Shown here in pieces: positions 1-9,582 of a stretch of DNA of 64,000 nt (its first letter is position 1; every line of letters starts with the position of its first letter). The translations under genes were made by a program, and so were the position numbers. The notes beneath the pieces are model-generated. The model saw only the letters and a list, made by a program, of their open reading frames with translations, searched no databases and had not been told where the DNA came from. The DNA comes from Pseudoalteromonas phenolica. GTDB taxonomy: Bacteria > Pseudomonadota > Gammaproteobacteria > Enterobacterales > Alteromonadaceae. The DNA lies in the NCBI RefSeq assembly GCF_001444405.1, contig NZ_CP013188.1, positions 959,474-1,023,473 on the forward strand. The letters are read 5' to 3'.

Positions 1-1129
1 CTCGTTGGCAAAGTAGTGCCGCGGTATCTAACCCTACCATAGTTAAACTGTGTCTCAAGCTACCAGCTTTTTGAGCCTGTCTATTATATTGTTTGGTTGC
101 AGTTCTAAGAGCATGCTCAATATGTTCAGAATCAGAAATAACTTTTTCTAATTGTTTAAAGTCAGGGTATTTCGTATTTCCAAGTTTTGCTATCTTGTCA
201 AAGTTATTACTTACATCATCAGGTTTGGTTGATAACACGGGTAATTGTTCATTAAACCATATTTTATAAAGGAGAATTGGGTCATCAATAATCTGCGTTC
301 TATATTCACCTAAAATAGGCTGTGATGTTCTAATAATTCTTCTTGCCTGGTTTTCAATAATTAATGCTAAGTAATGTATATTTTCATGCTTTGTTACAAC
401 CAGACATTGCTCGTTTTTGTATGTTACTGACAACCCTGATGGGTAGTTAACGAGCTGCGCACCCAGTTCAGCTAAAGCATTTTGGGCAAATTCGTTGTAA
501 CAACTTAGATAAAGTGACTTAATTGCTTGATTGATACTAAATGTTTTTATTTTGGGCCTAGGGGTGATTGCTTTTGCAATTCGCATGGCAATTGCAACAA
601 TGATGCTTGGGTTGTCATAAAGCGGAACCGCATTGATACCTGTTATTGCTGATGCGTATTTGTTTAATCGAGCAAGTACTCTTTGAATTTGTCCAGTTGG
701 TACATTACCCTTATTAAGCATTTTAACAGCCAAGGCATGTCTATTTTGAACTAACCTTTGTGCTTGTTCAGATAGCGGCTGTCCTGCTGCTAATTTATTG
801 GTTTCGTTTGATGTACAAATCTGATCAGAAATAGCGGCAATCACCAAAGATTCAGTTAATTCCTTATTGAACTTTAATGCCTGACACATAGCTGTGACTA
901 GAATACATTGATTCACAACTAGATTAGTAGTGTAACCTTGATGTTTAGCATAAAAGTGAAGGTGGGCATGCAAAGCGCCTGGTTGCTGCGAATAACATTG
1001 AACAAACCTTTCTGCTAATTGCGTAATACTCGGGAATATAACAGGCCATTTTTCTTTATTGTAGTATAGCCTTAGAACCTGATGAGTATGCTCGAACAGT
1101 TTTTTTAATTGTTTAGGAGACGCTTTCAC
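1..1129 (-). CDS. Partial protein of unknown function, possibly HDOD/HD-related (runs off the left edge)
   Basis: An uninterrupted minus-strand frame of 376 codons runs from a GTG at 1129 to the window edge with no stop. The GTG follows a GGAG-type ribosome site and lies 7 bases after the stop of the DUF3192 gene, so the two may be co-transcribed. No earlier ATG exists in frame. The visible protein is soluble with no signal peptide. The stretch near the edge (LRHSLTMVGLDTAALLCQR) loosely resembles the helix of HDOD domains, and an earlier His-rich helix (LHAHLHFYAKHQG) recalls HD-type folds. Both resemblances are weak. I do not recognise the family, and the C-terminus lies outside the window. 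Confidence 0.6.
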   Translation of the reverse strand, partial: MKASPKQLKKLFEHTHQVLRLYYNKEKWPVIFPSITQLAERFVQCYSQQPGALHAHLHFYAKHQGYTTNLVVNQCILVTAMCQALKFNKELTESLVIAAISDQICTSNETNKLAAGQPLSEQAQRLVQNRHALAVKMLNKGNVPTGQIQRVLARLNKYASAITGINAVPLYDNPSIIVAIAMRIAKAITPRPKIKTFSINQAIKSLYLSCYNEFAQNALAELGAQLVNYPSGLSVTYKNEQCLVVTKHENIHYLALIIENQARRIIRTSQPILGEYRTQIIDDPILLYKIWFNEQLPVLSTKPDDVSNNFDKIAKLGNTKYPDFKQLEKVISDSEHIEHALRTATKQYNRQAQKAGSLRHSLTMVGLDTAALLCQR

Positions 1130-1136
1130 GCTTGTA

Positions 1137-1526
1137 TTACTCTCCGTTTAATTTTGCGTATTCAAGGCTTGCATTTTCACCCCAAACTAGCAATTTTCCA
1201 TTTTTAAATAAAAGCCCTGTGCACTCATCTTGGGTAGTAATTCCATCAGACTTTACCAACTGTGTTCTGTAATAAACAATCTGATAAACATTTTCACTTT
1301 TTTTTGAAACATAAGTCAGATCAGGGCTACCCAGAGTCTCAAGCACTTCTTCTAGTGGCATTACCTCAGACTCATCCAATTTTGAAATAAAGCGATTGTT
1401 AAATGCTTCCCTATCTTGCCAAATCATAGCTTGAGGATCATCTTTATAGAAATTGATTACTAGCATGACAATACTTGCATATACAGCTAGGCCAAGAATA
1501 ATGTATTGCAATACTTTTTTGATCAT
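1137..1526 (-). CDS. DUF3192 family membrane-anchored protein
   Basis: A 129-residue protein with a single N-terminal membrane segment (about residues 7-28) followed by a small periplasmic domain. The pattern 'YQIVYYRTQLVKSDG' then 'TTQDECTGLLFKNGKL' is typical of DUF3192, a gammaproteobacterial family with a BamE/SmpA-like fold. This version has no lipobox Cys, so it is probably a membrane-anchored protein rather than a lipoprotein. Biochemical function is unknown. It lies just upstream of the edge-truncated gene on the same strand. Confidence 0.8.
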   Translation of the reverse strand: MIKKVLQYIILGLAVYASIVMLVINFYKDDPQAMIWQDREAFNNRFISKLDESEVMPLEEVLETLGSPDLTYVSKKSENVYQIVYYRTQLVKSDGITTQDECTGLLFKNGKLLVWGENASLEYAKLNGE

Positions 1527-1594
1527 GACAAGTCCAAAAATTAAATCTCGATCAGTATATCAAAGTCTTCGAGACTTAAAACTTTCTTAGACAA

Positions 1595-2362
1595 TTAACG
1601 TTTAATTCGTAAATCTTGTAAGTTAAAACCCAAATGTATATCAGTTCTCAACGTAACTAGGTTCTTACTTTTTATGAAATCGTCTATGCCAGTTTGAATT
1701 TTCTTTTTTTCTGATGGTTTTAGAGAATTAGAATTCAATATAAATTCAAATTTACCATATTCGCCTAATAATTTTTGCGCTGTTTTTAAACCAATTCCAG
1801 CAATACCGGGTATATCATTGGTTTTATCTCCCGCCATTGCCCAAAGTTCAGTCAGTTGATTTTGATTTACTCCAAATTTTATTTCAACTTGCTCTTTATC
1901 AATCCAAGTCTTTTGAAAGTAATCGTATAAACGAATGTTTTGAGTAAGATGCGGTAGAAAGCCTTTATCTGTAGAGATAATGACTACATTTACGTTTGCA
2001 GTTGCCGCTTTGGTAGCAAGAGTTGCAATGATATCGTCTGCTTCATCGTGCTCAGGTTTATAAACGGGTATACCGCATTGCTCGAATGACTGTTCGATGA
2101 TTTGCATATTTTCAGACAACGTAGCGGGCATTGGTTTTCTAGTCGCTTTATATTTGTCATAGTAATGATATCGCCAGCTTTCATTGCCATCGAAAACAGC
2201 TACAGCATGAGATGCTGAAGTTAAACGAAGTAACTTTATGGCGGCAGATGAAACGCGTTGAGCTGTATTGTTTACTGAGGTGATGTTTTCTTGATTTGAT
2301 TCAATTGCAAAAATGCGCCGAACAAGATTCAGCGCATCGATTAGTACTAAGGTTTTACTCAT
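1595..2362 (-). CDS. xni: Flap endonuclease Xni (exonuclease IX family)
   Basis: A 255-residue homologue of E. coli Xni/YgdG (about 251 aa), related to the 5'-nuclease domain of DNA polymerase I. It is expected to cleave 5' flaps during DNA repair or lagging-strand processing. Visible acidic metal-ligand motifs are LVLIDALNLV (D9), AVFDGNESWR, DEADDIIATLA and STDKGF. A helix-hairpin-helix follows (GDKTNDIPGIAGIGLKTAQ). The ATG overlaps the stop of ppnN by 4 bp, so translation is probably coupled. It is the last gene of a dgc-ppnN-xni run; ppnN and xni are also neighbours in E. coli (ygdH-ygdG). Confidence 0.93.
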   Translation of the reverse strand: MSKTLVLIDALNLVRRIFAIESNQENITSVNNTAQRVSSAAIKLLRLTSASHAVAVFDGNESWRYHYYDKYKATRKPMPATLSENMQIIEQSFEQCGIPVYKPEHDEADDIIATLATKAATANVNVVIISTDKGFLPHLTQNIRLYDYFQKTWIDKEQVEIKFGVNQNQLTELWAMAGDKTNDIPGIAGIGLKTAQKLLGEYGKFEFILNSNSLKPSEKKKIQTGIDDFIKSKNLVTLRTDIHLGFNLQDLRIKR

Positions 2363-3705
2363 TTATTCACTACATAACAAGGCGTATATTTACTGCCTGG
2401 TAACTTCATACGGCCTTGCTCTACAAATGCTTGTAACAGGGTGTCCATTTTTTCCATTAACGATGTTTCACCATGAAGCTGGTAAGGGCCATGCTTTTTG
2501 ATTTCTCTAATGCCTTCATCCTTAACATTACCGGCGACAATACCTGAAAATGCTCTACGCAAATCAGCTGCAAGAAGCTCTTTATTTTGATTTAAGGATA
2601 AGTTCAAATTCGCCATGTTTTCATGAGTTGGGTCAAATGGCATTTGGAACTGGTGCTCAATTTTTAGCGTCCAGTTAAAATAATAAGCATCACCTTGAGA
2701 TTTTCTATACTCTCTTACTTTAGGCATGGCCTGTTTCAAGGTCGTTGCCACCTTCTGCGGATCACCAACAATTACTTCAAACTTATTTAAGGCTTCCTCA
2801 CCGAGTGTTTCTTCAACAAACTGACAAATTTCCTTGAAATAATCGGCTGAAGATTCTGGGCCAGTTAAAATAACGGGTAGGCATTGTTTTTGATTATCAG
2901 GATGTAAAAGTATACCTAATAGATATAGCAGTTCTTCTGCCGTACCTGCACCACCAGGGAAGATAATAATGCCGTGTGCTGTACGAACAAATGCCTCTAA
3001 GCGCTTTTCTATATCGGGTAAGATCACGAGCTCGTTTACGATGGGATTAGGTGGCTCAGCAGCGATAATACTTGGTTCTGTTAGGCCTAAATAACGATTG
3101 TTTGTAATACGCTGTTTTGCATGACCAATGGTAGCACCTTTCATTGGGCCTTTCATTGCACCTGGTCCACAGCCTGTACAAATATTTAAACCTCTTAAGC
3201 CAAGTTGATAACCTACTTCTTTGGTATATTTATATTCAATTTCGCTGATAGAGTGTCCGCCCCAACAAACGATCATATTTGGGTCTGTATTCACAGGTAA
3301 CGCAGAGGCATTTCTAAGCATATCAAAAACCATATGGGTAATTTGAAGCTCGTCTTCAGTTGGTTCATGACGTTGATAGATAAATAACAAATCGCGTATG
3401 ACTGAAAATATATGCTCGTGAATACCTGTGATAATACCACCATCAACAAATGCCGTTTCAGGTGGGTTGTCTAACTCAATCTTTATGCCTCGTTCACGTG
3501 AAATGAGCTTTACATCAAAGTCTTGATATTTATCATAAATTTCACTGCTAGAATCGGTATGACTACCAACGTTTAATACCGCTAATACACAGTTTCTAAA
3601 AAGTTTATATCTCTCTGTACTAGAAGAGGCTTGTAGTAAGTCAACTTCTAATTTTGACAGTAAATTAAGTACACCAGTTGGGTTTAGTTGGACTTGCATA
3701 GGCAT
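2359..3705 (-). CDS. ppnN: Nucleotide 5'-monophosphate nucleosidase PpnN (YgdH)
   Basis: A 448-residue protein, close to the 454 of E. coli PpnN, which hydrolyses purine and pyrimidine 5'-monophosphates to base plus ribose 5-phosphate and is modulated by (p)ppGpp in E. coli. The central LOG-like Rossmann domain shows GLNICTGCGPGAMKGPMKGA and the diagnostic PGGAGTAEELLYLLG. N- and C-terminal extensions match the family architecture. It starts 8 bases after the diguanylate cyclase gene and overlaps xni by 4 bp, so the three form an operon. Confidence 0.93.
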   Translation of the reverse strand: MPMQVQLNPTGVLNLLSKLEVDLLQASSSTERYKLFRNCVLAVLNVGSHTDSSSEIYDKYQDFDVKLISRERGIKIELDNPPETAFVDGGIITGIHEHIFSVIRDLLFIYQRHEPTEDELQITHMVFDMLRNASALPVNTDPNMIVCWGGHSISEIEYKYTKEVGYQLGLRGLNICTGCGPGAMKGPMKGATIGHAKQRITNNRYLGLTEPSIIAAEPPNPIVNELVILPDIEKRLEAFVRTAHGIIIFPGGAGTAEELLYLLGILLHPDNQKQCLPVILTGPESSADYFKEICQFVEETLGEEALNKFEVIVGDPQKVATTLKQAMPKVREYRKSQGDAYYFNWTLKIEHQFQMPFDPTHENMANLNLSLNQNKELLAADLRRAFSGIVAGNVKDEGIREIKKHGPYQLHGETSLMEKMDTLLQAFVEQGRMKLPGSKYTPCYVVNK

Positions 3706-3713
3706 TCTCCTTG

Positions 3714-5279
3714 TTATTTACGAATGCAAAGGCGATCTCTACCACTATTTTTTGCTTCGTAAAGTGCATCATCAGCTCTATCAAAAGCTGCCAAAGGTGT
3801 GTCACCTTTCTTAAATTGTGTCGCTCCTAAAGACACAGTTATTTGAACTTGCTTATCTTTAAACTTAAATGGAATAGCTTTAATGGTATTTCTAATTTTT
3901 TCTAATGGTGGCTGAGCATGTTGTAATGCCATACCAGGCATAAGCAGCACAAATTCTTCACCGCCGTATCGAGCAATGAAATCTGATTTTCTTATTGCTT
4001 TTTTCAAAGCACGCGCGATAACTTGAAGGGTTTTATCTCCAGCACTATGACCATATTGGTCGTTAATCGATTTGAAGAAGTCGACATCAATAACAACCAA
4101 AGTCGTTTCATTATCATGCTGCTCGAACATGTGAAATTCTTGGCTAAACCTATCATCGAATGCAGCACGATTTGGTAATTTGGTTAAACCATCAAGTAAG
4201 CTTTTGAATTGTTGTTCAGAGAGCCTTTTCTTATATGTATTAACTTTAGTCTCTAAAACATTAATACGAGAATTAATTTGATCAAAACTCTCTAGTAAAT
4301 CAGCTTTATCTTTTTGCTCTAACTGTTCTCTTTTGACTAAATCTTGCCTTAATAGTTTGAGCTCACCATCAACGAGCTCTTTTAAATCAGAAATAGACGT
4401 CGCTTTTTGAGTCTGTTCATTTAGCAGCTTAATTTTAGTTTCAATTTGCTTATTTAAACCTGAAAGCTCAGCGCTCATATGCTTAGTCGAATTAGTCGTA
4501 CTGAGTATTGAAGCGTGCAATTCTTCTAGTGTTTGATTAAGAGAAACTAAAAAGCCCTGTGCTGATTGACGTTCTCTAGCTATGCTATTAGCGATAATTT
4601 GTATTATCGCAATCGCACAATCAAGTAAAACATCGACTTCTGCAGATTGAGATAGTGTCGTTTTAATATCGATGACTTCTTTTGCTACATCATCTTCGAA
4701 AGTGATTTCATTGGCCAGGGTCAATAACTCGCTGGCTAGTTCAGGTTTTTGTGAAGTTGTTGAATCATGAGCTTCCTTCACTTTCGTTTTAACTGCTAAA
4801 ACTTTTTGATAAATACCAATGAGCTTTTCAAAAACGGGCAAGAATTCATAACTGACATTTACTTCATTGAGTTCGTGATCTAATAAGTTGCGTAATTTAC
4901 GGCGAGTATCATCTGGGATACCTTTAAGTTTTTGCAATTGTCTACCAGCATCAGAAATACTGGTCGAAAGCTTTTGATGGTTTTCTGCGTTTACAGACTC
5001 TTGATTTTTTAGGGATTGTGTAATGGTATTGATGAGGGGAGCTAAATCATCAAAACTCACTCCTTTACTCAAAGCTTGTCTGAATTTTGCTAAAAGGTTA
5101 TCTAGCGCAACATCCTGACCTTTACTGCTAACCGCCAGTTTTGCAGCAAAATTACTCAATGTTTGTATTTGATCTTTATGCGCATTCTCGAGCTCAGCTC
5201 GTGCTTTAACTGCTAGTTTTAATTTTTTCTCAATTAGCGCATCTTTATTGGTCACAAATTTTGCCATCTTTAAATTCAT
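3714..5279 (-). CDS. GGDEF diguanylate cyclase with long helical N-terminal region
   Basis: 521 residues. The C-terminal ~165 form a GGDEF domain that should make cyclic di-GMP from two GTP. The active-site loop is intact as GGEEF (RYGGEEFVLLMPG), and the inhibitory I-site RxxD sits five residues before it (RKSD). The first ~340 residues are strongly helical and Gln/Lys/Glu-rich, with coiled-coil character and no membrane segment, so the enzyme is probably cytoplasmic and its input is unknown. The start at 5279 (or the ATG four codons later) gives the first gene of the dgc-ppnN-xni operon. No EAL or PilZ gene is nearby. Confidence 0.92.
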   Translation of the reverse strand: MNLKMAKFVTNKDALIEKKLKLAVKARAELENAHKDQIQTLSNFAAKLAVSSKGQDVALDNLLAKFRQALSKGVSFDDLAPLINTITQSLKNQESVNAENHQKLSTSISDAGRQLQKLKGIPDDTRRKLRNLLDHELNEVNVSYEFLPVFEKLIGIYQKVLAVKTKVKEAHDSTTSQKPELASELLTLANEITFEDDVAKEVIDIKTTLSQSAEVDVLLDCAIAIIQIIANSIARERQSAQGFLVSLNQTLEELHASILSTTNSTKHMSAELSGLNKQIETKIKLLNEQTQKATSISDLKELVDGELKLLRQDLVKREQLEQKDKADLLESFDQINSRINVLETKVNTYKKRLSEQQFKSLLDGLTKLPNRAAFDDRFSQEFHMFEQHDNETTLVVIDVDFFKSINDQYGHSAGDKTLQVIARALKKAIRKSDFIARYGGEEFVLLMPGMALQHAQPPLEKIRNTIKAIPFKFKDKQVQITVSLGATQFKKGDTPLAAFDRADDALYEAKNSGRDRLCIRK

Positions 5280-5442
5280 TAACGCTTTAAGTTTACAACA
5301 ATTATCTCATTTTTGAAGGCAATTTGTTTGTTACATATCATAAGAAACCTGAGGATATGCAGTTTATCTCTTTTATTAAACTTTAAATTGCGAGTTTGTT
5401 AGCCTTTCCTCATACATTCCTATGATAAGTATAAATACAAGT

Positions 5443-7236
5443 ATGAATAAAATTACGCTTTCCCTTTTGGCTGCTTTATCAGCAATTCCCGCATTTGCAG
5501 ACGTTGAGTATAAACTTTCTATAGATCAGCCAGCTCACCACCTTGGTGATGTTAAAGTTATTTTTCCAAAAACATCTCAAGCACATTTAGATATTCATTT
5601 ACCTGATTGGCGAACGGGACGTTACGAAATTTTAGACTTAGCTAATGGTATTCGATTCTTTGAAGCAAAAAGTGAAAATGGCGAAAATCTTCAATGGAAA
5701 AAGATTGATAAAAATACATGGCGCATACATTTAGATGAGCCAACAGAAGTCAACGTTTCTTACCAAGTCTATGCGAATCAATTGGGTATGCGTTCTCGTC
5801 ATATTGATGATAGCCATGCATTTATTGATGCATCAGGCTTTTTTATGTTCAGTGATTCATTTAGACAAGAGCCAGTAACTGTAGATCTAGATGTACCAAA
5901 AGGGTGGCGTTCAGTCTCTGGGATGGATTTTGCTGATGATAAGCATAGTTTTAAGGCGGATAACTACGATATTTTATTAGATTCTCCTATCGAAACAGGT
6001 ATTAATGACTTATATAAATTTGAAGTGGATGGTCGTAAATATGAACTCGTTATTTGGGGCGAGGGTAATTACGACGTTGAATTAATGCTTTCAGATCTTA
6101 AAAAGCTCGTTAAAACAGGCAGTTTAATTTGGCATGACTACCCATATGAGCGTTATGTATTTATGGTACATGCAACCAGCGGTGCTCGTGGTGCGACAGA
6201 GCATTTAAATTCTACCATTATCCAAAGGCATAGAGATTCGTTTGCAAAGCGTGATGATTATATTGGTTTCATTGCAACGGCTGCACACGAATTTATCCAT
6301 ACTTGGAATGTAAAAAACTACCGTCCTGCTGGCTTAGTACCTTACGATTACATTGCACCAAATTACTCTGATTTATTGTGGTTGTCTGAAGGCTCAACCA
6401 GTTATTTAGAAAACTATTTATTGTTAAGCGCAGGTATAACAAGCAACGAAGAGTTTTATAAAGATCTGAATAAAACCATTTCGCGTCATTTAAAAACACC
6501 GGGTAGAGAAGTACAGTCAGCTGCTGAAACCAGTTTTGATAAGTGGATTAACGCTGGTGGCGATCATGGACGTAACTTCAGTACCAATATTTACTCAGAA
6601 GGGTCATTAGTGTCACTAGCACTTGATATTGACTTACTAGATAAAAGTGAAGGTAAAGTAAGTTATAGAGATGTGCATTCAGAGCTATATAAACAGTTTA
6701 AATTACCTAAAAGCTTTAATAGCCAAGATGTTCAAAATATTTTAAAGCAAATTTCTGGTCGTGATTATTCAACCTGGTGGAAAGAGAATGTTGAATCACC
6801 GCTAAGCATTGACTTTGATGCACTGCTTGCAACTGTTGGCTTAGAATATACACGCCCAGACAATAGCAAAGCCGTTGCTGGTTTGGATGTGATGGCAAAA
6901 TCTAATGGCGAGCTACTTATTTTAAGTCATGTAGCGAGAGAAAGCTCTGCATGGCAAGGAGGTTTAACCGCCGGTGATAAATTGGTAGCTTTAGATGGAC
7001 GTCAAGTACGTAAATCATTAAAAGATTCGTTGGCTTTGTTTGAGCCTGAGCAAGAAGTTTCAGTGAGCTTTATTAGACGTCATCAACTCATGACCACAAA
7101 AGTAAAGCTTACATCTGACTTTGATAAACCTAAAAAGGTGAAAGCAGTTAAAGCACCGACTGAACGTCAGGCTAAATTGTATAAAGCATGGACGGGTGTA
7201 GAACATCCAAATGCAATTTATACCAATCCTCAATAA
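5443..7236 (+). CDS. Periplasmic M61 family metallopeptidase with PDZ domain
   Basis: Resembles M61 glycyl-aminopeptidase-type enzymes. From the ATG at 5443 it has a clear signal peptide (MNKITLSLLAALSAIPAFA), so this start is preferred over the ATG at 5422. An N-terminal beta-rich domain is followed by the zinc motif HEFIH (about H282-H286, within AAHEFIHTWN) and a downstream Glu in WLSEGSTSYLENY that can act as third ligand. A PDZ domain lies at about residues 470-560 (WQGGLTAGDKLVALDG). It probably degrades peptides in the periplasm. Neither start has a good ribosome site. Confidence 0.87.
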   Translation: MNKITLSLLAALSAIPAFADVEYKLSIDQPAHHLGDVKVIFPKTSQAHLDIHLPDWRTGRYEILDLANGIRFFEAKSENGENLQWKKIDKNTWRIHLDEPTEVNVSYQVYANQLGMRSRHIDDSHAFIDASGFFMFSDSFRQEPVTVDLDVPKGWRSVSGMDFADDKHSFKADNYDILLDSPIETGINDLYKFEVDGRKYELVIWGEGNYDVELMLSDLKKLVKTGSLIWHDYPYERYVFMVHATSGARGATEHLNSTIIQRHRDSFAKRDDYIGFIATAAHEFIHTWNVKNYRPAGLVPYDYIAPNYSDLLWLSEGSTSYLENYLLLSAGITSNEEFYKDLNKTISRHLKTPGREVQSAAETSFDKWINAGGDHGRNFSTNIYSEGSLVSLALDIDLLDKSEGKVSYRDVHSELYKQFKLPKSFNSQDVQNILKQISGRDYSTWWKENVESPLSIDFDALLATVGLEYTRPDNSKAVAGLDVMAKSNGELLILSHVARESSAWQGGLTAGDKLVALDGRQVRKSLKDSLALFEPEQEVSVSFIRRHQLMTTKVKLTSDFDKPKKVKAVKAPTERQAKLYKAWTGVEHPNAIYTNPQ

Positions 7237-7401
7237 TACTTAATCATTTAGAGGGACTAAAACTGACGTTAGCTTCGTTGAAAATTTCTTATTTAGAACA
7301 ACTAATTGCAAAATTTTCGCCTTGATACCTACAAGTTTTACTTGCCTCAAAATAGATTACTTAATTAAGAGGATTGGTATTAATTTTTACTTTTTAAAGT
7401 A

Positions 7402-7437
7402 ATAAAAAAGCCCAAGTTATTTTAATCACTTGGGCTT
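7402..7437 (-). terminator. Rho-independent terminator of the his operon
   Basis: AAGCCCAAGT (7408-7417) pairs with ACTTGGGCTT (7428-7437). Read on the minus strand the stem is followed by a T run (A run at 7404-7409 on the plus strand). It lies 35 bases past the hisIE stop, so it closes the his operon. Confidence 0.9.
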
Positions 7438-7472
7438 AATATTTTCTATGATTTACCCTGAGTTGTGGTTAA

Positions 7473-8084
7473 CTACTTATGACGCTGCTCAAGTGTATCA
7501 ATCACATCCTTTAAGTTTAACTCGCTACGTTGCAATAAAACCGTTAGGTGATAAAGCAAGTCAGCTGATTCATTTAGCAACTCTTCATTGTCTTTTTTCA
7601 TGGCGGCTAGTGCGACTTCAACACCTTCTTCGCCCACTTTTTGGCAACTGCGGCTTAAGTCTTTTGCAAACAATGACGCTGTATAACTTGATGCTGGATC
7701 TGCATCTTTACGTTCAACAATCACATTCTCAAGCTCAGCTAAAAAAGCTAAATGAGGTTTTGCATCACCAAAGCAACTTGTTGTACCCAAGTGGCAGGTT
7801 GGGCCTTTCGGGTTGGCAAGTACTAAGATCGAGTCAAAGTCACAGTCTGTGTGTGCTGACACAAGCTCTAAATAGTTTTCTGAGGTTTCACCTTTAGTCC
7901 ATAAACGCTGTTTAGAGCGAGAATAAAAGGTTACAAGGCCTTTCTCAAAAGTCATTTCAACGGCCGCTTGATCCATAAAACCTTGCATCAGAATTTGGCC
8001 GGTTGCTGCATCTTGAATGATCGCAGGTAGCATATCGGACTTTTTAAAATCAAGTTTTGATAAGTTTTCTTTAGTTAGTTGCAT
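7473..8084 (-). CDS. hisI: HisIE, phosphoribosyl-AMP cyclohydrolase / phosphoribosyl-ATP pyrophosphatase
   Basis: A 203-residue fusion carrying steps 2 and 3 of histidine synthesis. The N-terminal ~115 residues are the HisI cyclohydrolase, with the metal-binding stretch HTDCDFDS and the Cys residues of PTCHLGTTSCF. The C-terminal ~85 are the HisE pyrophosphatase, with the helical acidic motif EEGVEVALAA and NEELLNESADLLYH. Size and order match the enterobacterial fusion. It overlaps hisF by 10 bp and ends the operon just before a strong terminator. Confidence 0.96.
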   Translation of the reverse strand: MQLTKENLSKLDFKKSDMLPAIIQDAATGQILMQGFMDQAAVEMTFEKGLVTFYSRSKQRLWTKGETSENYLELVSAHTDCDFDSILVLANPKGPTCHLGTTSCFGDAKPHLAFLAELENVIVERKDADPASSYTASLFAKDLSRSCQKVGEEGVEVALAAMKKDNEELLNESADLLYHLTVLLQRSELNLKDVIDTLEQRHK

Positions 8085-8854
8085 AATCTCGCTGCGACCC
8101 CATTGTTTGCTAGGAATTGTTTAAGTTCGTTTATGTCTATGATGTTTTTGTGGAATACGCTTGCAGCAAGAGCACCGTCAACTTGGCTTTGCTCAAATAC
8201 ATCAACAAAGTCTTGCATGGTGCCTGCACCGCCAGATGCGATAAGCGGCACGTCACAAATTGCTCTAATTTCAGATAATTGCTTATTGTCGTAGCCTTTA
8301 CGCACACCGTCTTGGTTCATGCAGTTTAAAACAATTTCACCAGCGCCTAAATCTTGCACACGTTTAACCCATTCTTGTGTTTTATAACGGGTCCTTGAAG
8401 ACGCATTTGGATCACCAGTGAGCTGATAAACAAGATATTGATCTGTTTCAGCGTCATAAAAACTGTCGATACCGACGACAACACATTGTTTACCAAACTC
8501 ATCGTGCAATTCTTTTATGAGTTCAGGTCTGTGTATTGCGGGGCTATTGATACTGATTTTATCAGCTCCACTTTCAAGCACTTTTGCTGCATCTGCAACA
8601 GACTTTATACCACCAGCGACACAAAACGGAATGTCGATGTGACGGGCGATTTGCTCTACCCAAGTGACATCTAATAAACGTTTTTCTACACTGGCAGAAA
8701 TTTCATAGAACACCAGCTCATCAGCGCCGGCCTTACTGTAAAGCTCGGCAAGTTCTAGAATGTCACCGACAACTTCATGACCTTTAAATTTGACGCCTTT
8801 TACTACTTGACCATTTTTTACATCAAGGCAAGGAATTATGCGTTTTGATAACAT
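8075..8854 (-). CDS. hisF: HisF, imidazole glycerol phosphate synthase cyclase subunit
   Basis: A 259-residue TIM barrel that takes ammonia from HisH and converts PRFAR to imidazole glycerol phosphate plus AICAR. The start MLSKRIIPCLDVKNGQVVKG carries the first catalytic Asp (D11), and VVVGIDSFYD carries the second. The phosphate-binding loops ASGGAGTMQDF and AASVFH are intact. It overlaps hisA by 19 bp and hisIE by 10 bp, showing tight translational packing within the operon. Confidence 0.97.
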   Translation of the reverse strand: MLSKRIIPCLDVKNGQVVKGVKFKGHEVVGDILELAELYSKAGADELVFYEISASVEKRLLDVTWVEQIARHIDIPFCVAGGIKSVADAAKVLESGADKISINSPAIHRPELIKELHDEFGKQCVVVGIDSFYDAETDQYLVYQLTGDPNASSRTRYKTQEWVKRVQDLGAGEIVLNCMNQDGVRKGYDNKQLSEIRAICDVPLIASGGAGTMQDFVDVFEQSQVDGALAASVFHKNIIDINELKQFLANNGVAARLCN

Positions 8855-9570
8855 GCAAGTGCCTCCTCAACTGTAAAAGCGCCATCAAGAAGAGATTTAC
8901 CTAATATGACACCGCCTACACCAATTTCAGCGAGTCGTTTAATGTCATCCAATGAGCTCACTCCACCAGAGGCTTGCACTTTTATGTTGTTATTGTGTGC
9001 AACGATTTCTTCATACAGGGCAAAAGAGGGGCCTGTCATTGTGCCGTCTTTACTGATGTCCGTGCATAAAAAGTCAACAACTCCTAATTCCACATAAAAG
9101 TCGAGTAGGGTGAATAGGTCTTTGTCCGCATCGCTTAACCAACCATGTGTTGCAGGTGCCCAACCAGATTCGGTTTTGTTCACATCCAGTGCAATGACAA
9201 ATTTTTCAGGGCCAAACTCTTTGATCCACTCTGCAACTTGCGTTTGTTGATCTACTGCCATTGAACCAATAACGACTTGAGCTGCACCAGCTTCAATCCA
9301 TTGTTTTACATCTTCATAGCTGCGTACGCCGCCACCGACTTGGTAGGGGACGTTTAATGCTTTTGTTGCTGCTTGAATTTGTTGCCATTGCTTTTTTTGC
9401 GGATCACGAGCGCCTTCTAAATCTACTAAATGTAATTTTTCTGCGCCTGAGTTCTGATAGGCAAACAGACGTTCACCTAATTCAAATGGATAGAACTGAG
9501 CTGTGTCGTATTTACCTTGGTAGAGGCGAACAATTTGATTTTGTAGTACATCTAAAGCTGGAATTATCAT
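8836..9570 (-). CDS. hisA: HisA, ProFAR isomerase
   Basis: A 244-residue TIM barrel, homologous to HisF, catalysing the Amadori-type isomerisation of ProFAR to PRFAR. It starts MIIPALDVLQNQIVRLYQG with the catalytic Asp at position 7; the second acidic residue lies in FLCTDISKDGTMTGP. Phosphate loops QVGGGVRSYED and QASGGVSSLDD mark the two half-barrels. It sits 12 bases after hisH and overlaps hisF. Confidence 0.97.
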   Translation of the reverse strand: MIIPALDVLQNQIVRLYQGKYDTAQFYPFELGERLFAYQNSGAEKLHLVDLEGARDPQKKQWQQIQAATKALNVPYQVGGGVRSYEDVKQWIEAGAAQVVIGSMAVDQQTQVAEWIKEFGPEKFVIALDVNKTESGWAPATHGWLSDADKDLFTLLDFYVELGVVDFLCTDISKDGTMTGPSFALYEEIVAHNNNIKVQASGGVSSLDDIKRLAEIGVGGVILGKSLLDGAFTVEEALACYQNA

Positions 9571-9582
9571 GTTAACCTCTGC

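Noticed and set aside
7430..7897. 155-codon plus-strand ORF overlapping hisIE.
   Set aside because: It lies antisense inside conserved hisIE coding sequence and across the his terminator; a shadow frame.
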